Positions 23,506-47,935 of a stretch of DNA of 64,000 nt are shown piece by piece (position 1 is the first letter of the stretch; each line of letters opens with the position of its first letter). A program made the translations under genes and the position numbers. Origin of the DNA: Hydractinia symbiolongicarpus (Eukaryota; Cnidaria; Hydrozoa; Anthoathecata; Hydractiniidae); assembly GCF_029227915.1 (NCBI RefSeq), contig NC_079884.1, positions 20,274,001 through 20,338,000 on the forward strand, read 5' to 3'. The notes beneath the pieces are model-generated. The model did no database searches. It saw only the letters and a program-made list of their open reading frames with translations, and had not been told where the DNA came from.

Positions 23506-23725
23506 GCATAACCTGAGCGTCAGGTTATGCGTTATAAGTGTTTTCATGCCCTGAGCGTCAGGTGCATGAGACAGATGAGATGCACTGAGCGTCAGATGCA
23601 TCGACATGTCCTGAGCGTCAGGCACATGCTAATTATGGTGTTCTCTTCCATACCCTGAGCGTCAGGTGTATGAGAGATGCCCTGAGCGTCAGGGGCTTCA
23701 TCATGTCCTGAGCGTCAGGCGCATG
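23506..23725. repeat. Cluster of seven hairpins with constant core and variable arms
   Basis: The core CTGAGCGTCAG (stem CTGA/TCAG, loop GCG) occurs seven times, at hairpins 23506-23530, 23544-23569, 23579-23602, 23605-23628, 23649-23672, 23676-23699 and 23702-23725. Outside the core each copy has its own arm pair: GCATAA/TTATGC, TCATGC/GCATGA, GATGCA/TGCATC, CATGT/ACATG, CATAC/GTATG, GATGC (weaker) and CATGT/GCATG. Six of seven carry one unpaired base at the same place, just 3' of the core. Spacers between hairpins are 2-20 nt and unrelated. Confidence 0.9.
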
Positions 23726-23959
23726 TTTAAACTAAAGAACTGTAATTCTGTCACCACAATTAACATGAGCAAAACTTGCAGTTTAGCTCCATTAATTGTT
23801 AACCTATTGTTAAATACATGAGCTATTTTTGCATGTTGAAAACAATAGAGTTCATGTCTTTTTCACGAAGTTTAATTAGCTCATGTGAACTGCGTATGTC
23901 CCATTGTTGTATTTAATTGCTATAGTCATCAAGAGATCAACGAAAGACAACAAAATTTA

Positions 23960-24455
23960 ACAAAGATTTAAGCTTCGTTAGATTGCATTTTAAAAGTTTG
24001 AGCGAAAAACGCTGATAGAAATGCTTCGTTAGATCATGTTTCACAAGTTCAAGAACGAAAAACGGCGATAAAAATGCTTCGTTAGATCATGTTTTAAAAG
24101 TTTATGAACGAAAAACGGAGATAAAATTGCTTTTTAGATCGCATTTTAAAAGTTTAAGAAAGAAAAACGGAGATAGAAATGCTTTTTAGATCGCATTTTA
24201 GAAGTTTAAGAACAAAAAACGGTGATACAAATGCTTTTTAGATTGCATTTTAAAAGTTTAAGAACATAAAACGGTGATAGAAAAGCTTTGTTAGATCATG
24301 TTTTAAAAGATTAAGAACGAAAAACGGCGATAAAAAAGCTTTGCTAGATCGTGTTTTAAAAGTTTAAGAACGAAAAACAGCGATAAAAATGCTTTTTTAG
24401 GTTGTGTTTTAAAAATGTAAGAATAAAAAGCGGCGATAGAAATGCTTTAAACGTG
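23960..24455. repeat. 52-bp minisatellite, about nine to ten copies
   Basis: Units containing AAGAACGAAAAACGGCGATA and GCTTCGTTAGATC recur with starts at 23973, 24023, 24075, 24128, 24181, 24233, 24285, 24338, 24391 and 24443, a very regular 50-53-bp period. Copies vary mainly as CGTTAGATC versus TTTTAGATC. Confidence 0.9.
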
Positions 24456-24718
24456 TTATGCTCGTTCATTTTTCTAAAATAATATTTCAATAGCCTTCGT
24501 GATCTTAACACTTTTAAACAATAACATGCATGTTACATGGTACAACAAAAGGATTCATCAAGTATTATTGTTCTGACTTGCGCACGACAATAACAATAAA
24601 AAGCAATTAAGTTCGTGTATAAACAAAAGATATGTGAACGTTCTTATGTAGACATGAGATCGTTATATGAGGTTGTAAAACTCGCGCACATGTAAAGTTA
24701 CATTCAAGCGGTACTGTA

Positions 24719-25389
24719 CATCACTAATTTGAAACTAAATTTTATCTTTCTAAGCATTAACAATATCTATTTAATACAACTATTCAAAGAATAGGTATAT
24801 ATATACAATAGGGATATATATAAGTTACAGAAATTCAAATACTTTAACCAAAACGCTAATGAATTTTGCCATGACCTAGCATGTTTCATCAGACAAATTT
24901 TAATTTCTTAAAAACATTGGAATTTTACCAAAAGCACGTATGATACAGTACATTCAAAATGTAAGCTTCCCCATCAAACTATATCAGCTATTTCTACAAA
25001 ATAAATATATAAGATTTGTCATAATTTTTTATTATCCATATCGCCATATTCAGTTTTATTGTAATGCTCTGTACATAAAATAAAACTTAGACCTTGATAC
25101 AAACAAACGTTATTTTGTCCTAAAAACAAGACCTATAGATTTTTCTTTTGGTATCTAAATTTTAAAATGAGTGGTTACTCTGAGGTTAAAACTAATGACT
25201 TGAAAATGTTTCATATATTTCTTTTTTCTTGATTTTGTGTTTTTATAGCTTGTGCATGAATAATGAATACTTCACTGCCTCCACTAAGTCGTTTAGTATT
25301 AAAGTAATTTATGAAAACCTCTCTAAACTTAAAAGTTTCGAATGAAAATATGTTGTACATGTACTATTTTAAAAAGGTGCAAAAGAAAC
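24719..25389. other. Upstream region of the kinesin gene
   Basis: AT-rich with no clear promoter element. An in-frame Met lies at 25342, sixteen codons before the chosen start at 25390. Confidence 0.4.
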
Positions 25390-38481
<13,092 letters not shown>

Positions 38482-39354
38482 TTTAATTTGTAGATTTTTT
38501 AGATTTTTTTCTTTATACACATTTACTAGCTAGTGCAGACTGTATCAAATTTACTTACATTGCCGCGCTGTAAATTCGCCGATTTTCAAAATAGATAGTA
38601 GTCAAGCTTTAGTATTCACGAGAAACGAAACGACAACAACAAAAAATAAAGTTTATTGACAAAAATGTTTTGCGACGCAATAGGTACGAGTTCTAAATTT
38701 CTAAACTTTGAAGTGTTTAGTATATTTTTATAGAAAAAAAGTCAAATTTTGTTTTAGATGACAAAACCACGCAGCACCGTATCACCCAAAATGCTTTTTA
38801 TTTTCTTATTTTTATATACATGTATTTATGTAGACCTTTAAGGTTTTCGTATCGTTGAGGGGCGAGAATATTTATAGCACGTGTATTTATGACGAAATGC
38901 TTTCGTGCGCTGTATAATAAACTTATTTGGAGGACATACCCGTTGTTATATCTCCCAACCGGGAGAGATGTTTTTTCTAACCGACAGAGCTTCATCAAAT
39001 GGCTATATTAAATAAAAGCGACGGAAAATTTTAAAATATTGTCAAAGTGTCAGGAAAATGTCAGAAATCTTCGGTCAATCAGAATTATTTTTAATTTTTC
39101 TTGAAATAGTTAAAGGTTTAAATTTTAAACCTCTTTTTAAGCATAAGATTATTTTACTATCGATTCTAACTAAATCGCTCGTGTCAAATTTACGTTTTCT
39201 ACGTAATTTCAGTTTTCTTAGAATATCTTTACCAGCCTGAATCCTCTAGTGAGAGTGTTCTCTGTGAACGTAAAACTAACAAATTGTAGTTACATCAAAT
39301 GTTAGCGGACACTACGTCATTCGGGAAAAAGACAGTTCCGTTAGATTATTTTTT
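38482..39354. other. Kinesin 3' flank, no gene seen
   Basis: An AATAAA polyadenylation signal follows the kinesin stop at 38645-38650 and is a likely 3' end. The remainder is AT-rich without exons. Confidence 0.45.
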
Positions 39355-39423
39355 TTGTCTAAAACAACCTGTTTTTCCATTCTCCTTCTGCCTAAGTGGA
39401 TTTCTCAACAGGCCCTATCGACT
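39355..39423 (+). mobile_element. Helitron-like 3' terminus
   Basis: CTAAAACAACCTG, TTCTGCCTAAGTGGATT and CCTATCGACTAG match the family ends at 51404 and 51476. The copy ends CTAG followed by T, and that junction runs straight into a TTA array. Only the 3' part is present. Confidence 0.55.
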
Positions 39424-39929
<506 letters not shown>

Positions 39930-41198
39930 ACCAAGAGTTGTTACCTGCCGTAATTACTCTAAATATGATTTAGAGGAAAGGAATAAGATTTTAAACGTGT
40001 GAACTGGGGTTATATGTACGAAATGGAAGATGTAAATCAAGCGTTAAAATATTCAATAGCACTGTAAAGGAGGTAATTAACAGACATGCGCCATATATCG
40101 TGAAAAAAATAAGAGGAAGGGCGTGTCAATGGCTCACTAAGGTTTTGAAAAAAGTCATGACTGATCGAGACCATGTATCGAAAAAAGCGAAAAATACAAA
40201 AAGGAAGAAGACTGCATATTATACAAAAAACTTCGTAATACCGCCAACTACAAAGTGAAATCGGCAAGAAGTTCTTATCATCATCATAAACTTTTACAGG
40301 AACATGCTGGGGATTCGAAGGAATTTTGGAAATTCATAAAGAGTATTTTTCCAACAAAAGTAGCAATTAGTCCAGCTGGTGTGAACAGCAATGACACATC
40401 TTTTGCTCACAAATGTAGCAAGTATATTGCAACAGCGGTTGATATTATGAAGAAAAATGCAATTTTACTAACAAACTTTGTTTGGAAACCCATACAGAAA
40501 TATCGAAGACGCACTGAAAAGGTATTTCGTTTCGAGTACATTTTCAACGTATTTGTTTTAAACCAATTAAAATCTTTCAAATGGAAAAAAGCCGCTGGTG
40601 TAGATGAATTTCCACCTGGATTATTGAAGGACTGTCGTCAACATATATCTCAACCGATATGTTTTATACTCAACTTATCAATACGTACTAGCACTGTCTC
40701 AACAATCTCGAAAATTGCACGTGTAGTTCCTCTTCACAAGAAGGTGCGACTAGTATCGCCCAATTTCCATTTTACCGGTGTAGCAGAAAATAAGTACTCC
40801 CTGAAAAAAAGTACTCCCGGAGTACTTATTTCCCGGAAATAAATACTCCCGGAGTACTTTTATCCTGGGAAAAAAGTACTCCCTCTAGGAAATAAGTACT
40901 CCCCCGATTAAAGCTACGGAGTACTTTTTTCCTAGGAAAAAAGCACTCCCAGAAGAAGACTCTCCATTGCATGTGTATGAAAAAATTCGAATGTTTATGT
41001 TATTCAAGCTTCTTAATTTTAATCAACATGTCGACGAATAAGCATGTGAAATTGCAAGATATTGAGAATTATATTAGAAATGGGCAGTACCCTGCTCATA
41101 TAAAAAAAAAGGAGACAAAAGTAACTTTAGGAAATCGAGTAAAAACTTTTCAATTGTTGATGGTCATCTGACGTTTAAAGGGACCAGAAGAGTTATTT

Positions 41199-41810
41199 TT
41201 GAAAATCAAAAAAAGAATGTCATCATTCACGACATACAATGAAATCAATGAAACTGTCGAGTCAGTGGCAATGAGTGGTCATAGAGGACGCGACTCGACC
41301 TACCAAAAAGTATCCGAGAGATTTTATTGGCATGGTATGGTCGATGATGTTAAAAACTATATTCGAACTTGTCAAAAATGCCAAAAACAAAGGAAAATAG
41401 TCAAGAAGATCTCACCTGAACTTCAAAGTATCCATGTCGATTCAAATGTTATGCAACAAGTTGGGGTGGATATATGCAATCTACCCGAAATGAATGGCTA
41501 CAAACACTTGATTGTATTGATTGACTATTTTTGAAAATGGTCAGAAGCCAAACCTGTTCAAGACAAAACTGCCCCAACTGTAGCAAGATTTTTGTACGAA
41601 ATGATCTGTCGTCATGGCTGTTTTAAGACACAAATTAACGACCAAGGGAGAGAATTTGTGAACCAAGTATCTGATGCCTTGCTTAAACTGATAGGGACAG
41701 ACCAAAGGGTGACCTCAGCTTACCACCCTCAGGCCAATGGATTGTGCGAACGGCAGAATCGGACTATTAAAGATACGTTAATTAACAAGACGACTGAAAA
41801 GTCGAAAATT
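41199..41810 (+). pseudogene. Integrase of Ginger element, broken
   Basis: The N-terminal zinc region (GHRGRDSTYQKV, YWHGM, CQKCQK) is followed by the catalytic core: the first Asp in VGVDICNLP, the second in INDQGREF and the Glu in ANGLCERQNRTIK. This is the DDE set of gypsy-type and Ginger integrases. A TGA at 41533-41535 interrupts IDYF-KWSEA, and the frame loses homology after 41810 where a 149-bp tandem repeat begins. Upstream, 41025-41171 may be the beginning of the same protein, separated by a stop. The copy is probably immobile. Confidence 0.8.
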
Positions 41811-41814
41811 TCGC

Positions 41815-42400
41815 TAGAAATTAATAATGACGGCTTATATTCGATCAAAAGTTATCGCAAATTGTTCTCCCAGTACCAAAACTTCCCCAAATCGTGACGT
41901 CATCAAAAAAATTTCGATTTTTTTTACATCACGTGTTAGTTTTTATAACAAAGATCCTTTGTGCAAAATTTCATGCGAATCGGTTCCTCCAATCAAAAGT
42001 TATCGCGAATTGTTCTCCCAGTACCAAAAATTCCCCAAATCGTGACGTCATCAGAAAAATTTCGAAATATTTTTACATCACGTGTTAGCTTTCATAACAA
42101 AGATCCTTTGTGCAAAATTTCATGCGAATCGGTTCATCCAATCAAAAGTTATCGCGAATTGTTCTCCCAGTACCAAAAATTCCCCAAATCGTGACGTCAT
42201 CAAAAAAATTTCGAACTTTTTTTACATCACGTGTTCATAACAAGGATCCTTTGTGCAAAATTTCATGCGAATTGCTTCATCCGATCAAAAGTTATCGCGA
42301 ATTGTTCTCCCAGTACCAAAAATTCCCCAAATCGCGACGTCATCAAAAAAATTTCGAAATATTTTTACATCACGTGATAGCTTTCATAACAATTCATAAT
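41815..42400. repeat. 149-bp tandem repeat inside Ginger element
   Basis: ATCAAAAGTTATCGC recurs at 41844, 41992, 42141 and 42284. Each unit holds CGTGACGTCATCA, TTTACATCACGTG and GATCCTTTGTGCAAAATTTC. The repeat starts where the integrase frame ends. Confidence 0.9.
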
Positions 42401-44004
42401 TATTGTCAAAACTATACTTCAAGGCTCAGTTTACCCTCGTACTTAGGGATCGTTCACATATGACGGCAGCCTTCATAGGGGAGGGGGGTCTAAAAGTCTG
42501 ACAAAATCTGACTTAAGAGGGGGAATCCATTTTCGCGGTCAAAAAATAAAATCAGAAAAATTGCATTTTGCGTGAGCTAATTTTCCTGGTTTTGACCTAT
42601 TGGGGACGAGTTTCTTTTATTTTCCTAGGGGTTTGTGAAGAATTTTCAAGAACTTTTCGAAATAATATACTTCGCTGGTTCAAATCTTGGCAAAGAAAAC
42701 CCGCAAATAAGCGAAACTTAATTCCCTCAATTTCTATTTCATGTCTTAAGCGTGCTTATTTCCTAGGAAATTTATACTCCCGGAAGTACTTATTTTCCGA
42801 AGGAGTCTTTATTTCCTAGGATAAGAGTACTCCCGGGAGTATCAATTTCCTGGGAAATATATACTTGGGAGTACCTTCTTCCCGGAAATAAATACTGGGG
42901 AGTACTTTTTTAGGGGAGTACTTATTTTCCGCGACACCGGTACTATCGAAAGTGTTAGAAAAAGTTATTTATATTCAATTAGTTGAGTTTTTAGAAAACG
43001 AAAAACTGTTGACTGAATTGCCAGTTTGGATATCGGTGTACCAGATCGAACAATATGGCAACAACTGTTTTGTTGGATCACTTTTGAAAGAAAGTATACA
43101 GTAGACTACTAGTGGGAGCAGCTTTCATAGATTTATCGAAAGCGTTTGATACGCTGAGCTATGGAACATTATTGAATAAACTGCAGACGTATAGTGTAAC
43201 AGGAGTAGAATTGCAATGGTTTACATTTAGTTGCTAGAAGTCAATACATTTAGATGAATTGTGTTTCACAGTTGTGTCGATATTGGGGCCACTACTTTTT
43301 ATTGTATTTTTCAATGATTTTGTTGACCATCTTTCATCTTTCAAAAACTGTAATGTATGCCGATGATACCGTCATTTATTGCGCGGATACAAACTCATAG
43401 TCAATCGAAACATCACTGACAGAGGAGTTTGAAAGAGTTGCTAAATATTTTGATCAAAATGAATTGGTTATTACCATGAATGTTGGAAAACAGAGGTGAT
43501 GCTTTTTGGAACGTCGAAGAGAATCGCAGCTCAACCGCATCCTCCCCGAGTACGGTACAGAAATCAAATGGTTAATAACACCAACTCTTACACTTACCTT
43601 GGACAAGTTTGATGCTGTATGATGACTGTGATGCATCGTACAAAAAAAGGTCCAATTGATCCAAACTTTCATTGATCAAATCCAAACTTTCAAGGGTATT
43701 TCGAGATTTAGAGTCGCAATAAGTTAATAAAACTTCCAAAATGTAGGCTTGAGTTTGGAAAAAAGTCTTTTTACTATATGGCAGCAAAATTTTGTAATGA
43801 TCTTCCTATCATGGTTAGAGATAACAGTGAAGCCTGTATTTATGAAGTGATGCAAATAAATATTTAAATAAACTATTTATATAGGTTTTTCTTATAAGCT
43901 TGCAATTTGATTTTCTTGATATTAGTTTTTTTTTTCATTTCACAATTTTTAATTTTTCAATGTTTGAGTTTATCTGAGTTTCAATATTTCTGTGCTTTCC
44001 TTTT

Positions 44005-44842
44005 ACCTCATCGGACAAAACTTTGTCGGACAAGATTGTTTGTCGGATAAAATTGTTTGTCGGATAAAATTTTCGTCACTTTTGTCCAACGAAAATTTTT
44101 GTCTATTTTGGATTTTTCTTATTTCTTATTAAAACTTCAATCAGGTAATTTACAAGTGAAAACAAACAACACATATGTTGTTTATCCTTAGCAAACCTAT
44201 ATTCTTCCAATAAATTAAAGTTATTTTAAAAGTGTAATTTTGTAAAATTTATAAGATCAGTTTCTGATGCCGTCTCGTATATGATTGGCGGCTTTTTTTT
44301 ATCCTTTGGTTTGACCACTTCGCTATCATCTTCATCTTTGTCTTGTTCAATAATAAAGTTTATATCATCACATTTTTCGCCTTCTGAATATATAGAACCA
44401 TGTAAATTCTGCCTAAAAGTTTCCCCAAAGCCTAAAAGTTTGTTCGAAGGATTTATACCTTAAGGCGAGAAGCATTTACTTTTGGTTTGCTCATGTTTGT
44501 GATTAAATTAAGTTTTATTGCTTCGATAAGTTCAAATTCTGAAGGAGGAAAGGCAATTATTAGGTCCAAAAAAAGCATTTAAAGTCAGTGATATTTTGAG
44601 TCCTTGGCATGAATTTCAATAAATTTTGTTGTAAAAGGACCAATTGGTTGGCTATTAAATTCTAACCTGTATGAGTTTTCGAGATGTATATGTAAATTTT
44701 TGAAATATTGGAAAAGTTGCTTTTGGACAAATTTATTCGTCGGACAAAATTTTCGTCGGACAAAATTTTTCGTCGGACATAATTTTCGTCACCAATGAAA
44801 AATTTGGCCACTTTTGTCCGACCAAGTTTTGTCCCACAAGGT
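44005..44842. mobile_element. TIR element with TCGGACAAAA repeats
   Basis: The left end, ACCTCATCGGACAAAAC, faces an inverted GTTTTGTCCCACAAGGT at the right, and further TTGTCGGACAAAATT repeats lie inside both ends. On the minus strand near 44340-44230 an acidic, Lys-rich open stretch (QDKDEDDSEVVKPKDKKK) could be the remnant of an element-encoded protein. Element class is uncertain; MULE-like is one option. Confidence 0.55.
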
Positions 44843-45006
44843 AGTCATTGTGAGTTTTTCTACAACTTTTTCACCTTTTTGTCTTTGTGTCTAAAGTTTA
44901 TGTTTTCACGCACGTCATACACTTATAGAAGACGCATATTAATAGCAGTCGTTTTTTGTAAATAACTGGATTAAAGATCTTTATGTTTATTAAAGATTTT
45001 CTAATA

Positions 45007-45507
45007 CAGTAGACTCCCGGTAACTCGAACACCGGTTAACTCGAACTTTTATTAGCTGGAACTGTTTTCTACGGTCCCCCTTGCACATTTCCTAATACTT
45101 CCATATAAAAACTACTCGTTAACTTGAACCACCCCGGATAACTCGAACATTCGTTTTCTCGAACCATTTTTTGGTTCCCCTTCCTTAGGTTAATTTCGTC
45201 GGATAACTCGAACTTTAGTAGAAAATAAATGTTTGAAAAATGAATACTGCGCTATGTAATGTGTAGCCAGAAATTTCAAAAAAGCTGTTTTTAAATGGTT
45301 CTCTTTGCAAAGGAGCCAAAATTTCTTTAAGTGAAAACTTACTAGATTTGTAAATTTTATAGAGTCTAAAAAAATCGCTTTAACGCGAACTAATATCTCA
45401 TTTTTGTCTAATTTCGAATTAACGGGAGCTTCGGTTAAGTCGAACATCCGTTAAGCCGAAATGTTTTCTCTGGTCCCTTGGAGGTTCGAGTTACCGGGAG
45501 TTAACTG
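45007..45507. mobile_element. 501-bp TA-flanked MITE
   Basis: The ends are CAGTAGACTCCCGGTAACTC and the inverse of CAGTTAACTCCCGGTAACTC, with TA on both sides (45005-45006 and 45508-45509). Repeated TAACTCGAAC motifs fill the subtermini. CAGT ends and a TA duplication fit pogo/Tigger-type non-autonomous elements. No coding capacity. Confidence 0.75.
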
Positions 45508-45509
45508 TA

Positions 45510-45859
45510 ATAATAATAACTAGCTGTTTCCCGTGGAAGAATCCACTGTATTCCATTTAATTTATGTAGCAGATATGCGTCCATCAAAAAACAAACAATA
45601 CAGCAGTGCGCATCTTACATCTGCATTATTATATAAATGACCAAAAAAATTAAAGGTTTTCAACAACTGCAGTATTTATGTGACATTTAAAATCTAAATC
45701 TACTAAAATTACTTGCTCTGACCATCTGACAAATGCGAAAATTATTCGGAAAGAAGTTTCCAAAAGCATTTCAACATACATCTCACCCATAAAATTTAAA
45801 TCACTCAAAACGCCACATATATACAAAAAAGCTGATCAATGTCAAACACAAATCTCTCT
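45510..45859. other. No gene seen
   Basis: AT-rich spacer between the MITE and the degenerate satellite. It begins with ACTAGCTG, which resembles a repeat end. Confidence 0.35.
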
Positions 45860-45959
45860 CATTGTATATGTTAAAATCAGTTAGTTTATTGCAAACCCTG
45901 CCAAAGGTTGACACACAATGTGAAAAATAAACAATAAATTGTGCCTCTGACAGAATTTT

Positions 45960-46870
45960 TTATCTAAGGTGTAAAAAAAGGGATTTGCAAGGACAAATTA
46001 TAATGCAATAAAACATTATTTGATATATTGCATACAGTCCTTCCTCACCAAACTTTAGACAAAATGCCAACAAAATAACGGTGTTTAAATCTAAAATTAA
46101 TAAAGTCGATAATATTGCATACACTCTTTCCTCACAAAAGCTTCACAAACTGTAAAAAAAAGAATGGTTATAGGGAGTGCTTCTGATTCAACAAAAAAAG
46201 TTTTTTGACATATTGCATCTAGCCCTTACCCATTAAATATTACACAAAATTAAAACTATATACGATTTAGAACACATCAAATTTAAATCGAGAAGGATCA
46301 GTCATTTCGATATATTGCACGGAGTCCTCCCCAGTAAGAATTTATACAAAATATAGAAAAACAAAGCTTGCAAGGTGTAAAATCGAATTCTTCTTCTGTG
46401 TTATGGTCCTTCCTCGCAAAATTAACATAAAATGTCAAAAAGGTTCAGATATAACATCCAACACAACAAAAATCAGTTCTATCAGTATATGTCATGCCAT
46501 TGTCTTCCACCAAATGTTCCCCTTAAAGTTTCACAGACAGCCTGTAAATTAAAAACAACTAAGATCAGGTATTTGGGCTATTTCATACCATTCTGTTCCA
46601 AATAACTTATAAAATGTAAAAATTGAGTGGTAAAACAGAAATGTCAAAAAGAAGAAAAAAATAGCTTACAAAGAGTATAAAATTGAAATCAACAAAGTAG
46701 CTCTTTTGGTGTATTAAATATAAGCCATACACACAAAAGTTTACACTAAATGTAAGAAAATGGTTGTGTTTAGTAATTTTAAATTAAGAAAAGTCAGTTC
46801 TTTTAGCATGCTGATTAAGGTTCTTGCCCACAATTTGAAACAAATTAAATTTACATTTTAAAATTTTACA
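45960..46870. repeat. Degenerate satellite of about 95 bp
   Basis: A phrase like GATATATTGCATACAGTCCT, followed by TTCCTCAC and ACAAAATG, recurs with increasing divergence at about 46021, 46110, 46206, 46307, 46400, 46490, 46580, 46695 and 46800. The period drifts from 87 to 115 bp. This explains the lack of long open frames in the region. Confidence 0.6.
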
Positions 46871-47065
46871 TTTTGTTTATCATTATCATTTCAATAGTTT
46901 TGTCTTAAAAATGATAACCCTACCTTCGAGACCCCTATTTTAAATTTTCGTACTGTGTATTATCCTAGTTGCTCTAAAGGGATACATTAACCGTGATTAA
47001 CTCTTGATTTTTTGAAGGAATAATTGATAGATTTCGAAGTCAATAACACTACTGGAATGTCAATA

Positions 47066-47566
47066 TCCTATATTAAATTAATGAAGCCATTACAATGCAC
47101 TGAAAACTTTGAGGCCAAATAACTTGGAAACAAGGTGGTGACGTCAATGATTTTTCACCGCGTAGGTAACTAGGGACCACCTGGGACTAATTTGGGTAAG
47201 TTTCCAAAACCTGGGTTCCCGAACCCGTTTCGGAATGGACGGGTTGATGACGTCATCAAAAAATCTTTAAACCCCAATATCTCTGTAACCGTTAAAAGTG
47301 CATCATCCTATACATTTTCTTGATCAGCGTTTCAAGATCTATACGATAAAATTTTACGCGCCATTGTTGATTTCACCAAAATTTTTAAACAAATCAAAAG
47401 CACATGATGACATACATTTTTTATCAATAATTTAAGCTGTACATAATAGAGGCAACTTAAAAACAAGATTTTTTTCGTGGATGGGTTGCTGACGTCATCA
47501 AAATTCGAACGCTTTTTTTCCTTTTTATTTCGCCTTAGTGGATTTTTCCACGGGTTTTATCGACTA
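47066..47566 (+). mobile_element. Helitron-like non-autonomous element
   Basis: The interior (GAAGCCATTACAATGCACT, ACTTTGAGGCCAAATAACTT, GTGACGTCA, ATCCTATACA) is shared with 50970-51445. The 3' end has CGCCTTAGTGG with the hairpin GTGGA-TTTT-TCCAC, twelve bases, then CTAG followed by T. A short 3' hairpin close before CTAG is the hallmark of Helitron ends. The 5' end is not defined and no Rep/helicase is present. Confidence 0.6.
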
Positions 47567-47935
47567 GTAATATAAATAATAAGATAAATAATAATATAAA
47601 TAAGGGGGCAAAAAACACAGCAACTAGCTGGGTTTTTTTTACCGAAAATAAACCTTGAATCATAACATCGTCAAAAGGCCTGGACGCCAATCATAAATTA
47701 CTCATCAATACATTGCTAACGTTTTCCCGATTTTATAACAAATTTATATGTATCCAGTATGAAAAACTAACGGCTACTTACGCGATTGATATAGTTAGGG
47801 AAACGAGACTTACATAACGATTTGCTCGGCGCTTTGCTTTTTTATTGAGGGAGGAAAAGTAAACTATTAAAATGGTGGAGAGTTTATGAGACAACAAAGA
47901 TTTTGATTTTGTCGTACAACCAACTAGCTAAAGAA
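47567..47935. promoter_or_regulatory. Upstream region of the ADAM10-like gene
   Basis: AT-rich spacer. The putative 5' leader lies between the Helitron-like end and the start codon. No TATA box or initiator can be assigned with confidence. Confidence 0.25.

Larger units (their letters stand above)
23252..24716. mobile_element. Non-autonomous TIR element carrying hairpin cluster and minisatellite
   Basis: Terminal repeats CAGTACCGCTYGAATGTAAC face each other at 23252 and 24716, flanked by TA (23250-23251 and 24717-24718). CAGT ends and TA duplication fit the Tc1/mariner/pogo group. No transposase is seen. The interior holds seven related hairpins (23506-23725), a short dispersed repeat (23750-23885) and a 52-bp minisatellite (23960-24455). 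Confidence 0.8.
40779..42936 (+). mobile_element. Ginger-type DNA transposon
   Basis: The ends are TGTMGCRGAAAATAAGTACT and its inverted partner, 2158 bp apart, with the 4-bp duplication CCGG outside (40775-40778 and 42937-42940). TGT...ACA ends, a 4-bp duplication and a retroviral-type integrase gene define Ginger elements. Both subtermini carry many palindromic GTACTCCCGGAGTAC-type repeats (40790-40965 and 42740-42925). Confidence 0.85.
39930..43866 (+). mobile_element. Decayed non-LTR retrotransposon split by a Ginger insertion
   Basis: The left part (to 40774) reads as the endonuclease-RT linker and early RT: KKAAGVDEFPPGLLKD, ILNLSI and ARVVPLHK. After the 40779-42936 insertion the RT resumes as PVLSKVLEKVIY, AAFIDLSKAFDTL, SILGPLLF, VMYADDTVIYC and SYTYLGQ, with many stops and frame shifts. 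It ends near 43866. Reading across the insertion gives the expected RPISxLPVLSKVLE-type motif, which confirms one original element. It is a different, older copy from the LINE at 16880. Confidence 0.8.

Noticed and set aside
23506-23725. CRISPR-like array
   Set aside because: The constant unit is an 11-13-bp palindrome, spacing is irregular (2-20 nt between hairpins), the 'spacers' pair with each other around the core, and the setting is a eukaryotic transposon.
25342-25389. Upstream Met as the kinesin start
   Set aside because: The added residues are Cys-rich and unlike kinesin-8 N-termini. MASRF at 25390 leads more directly to the motor. It remains possible.
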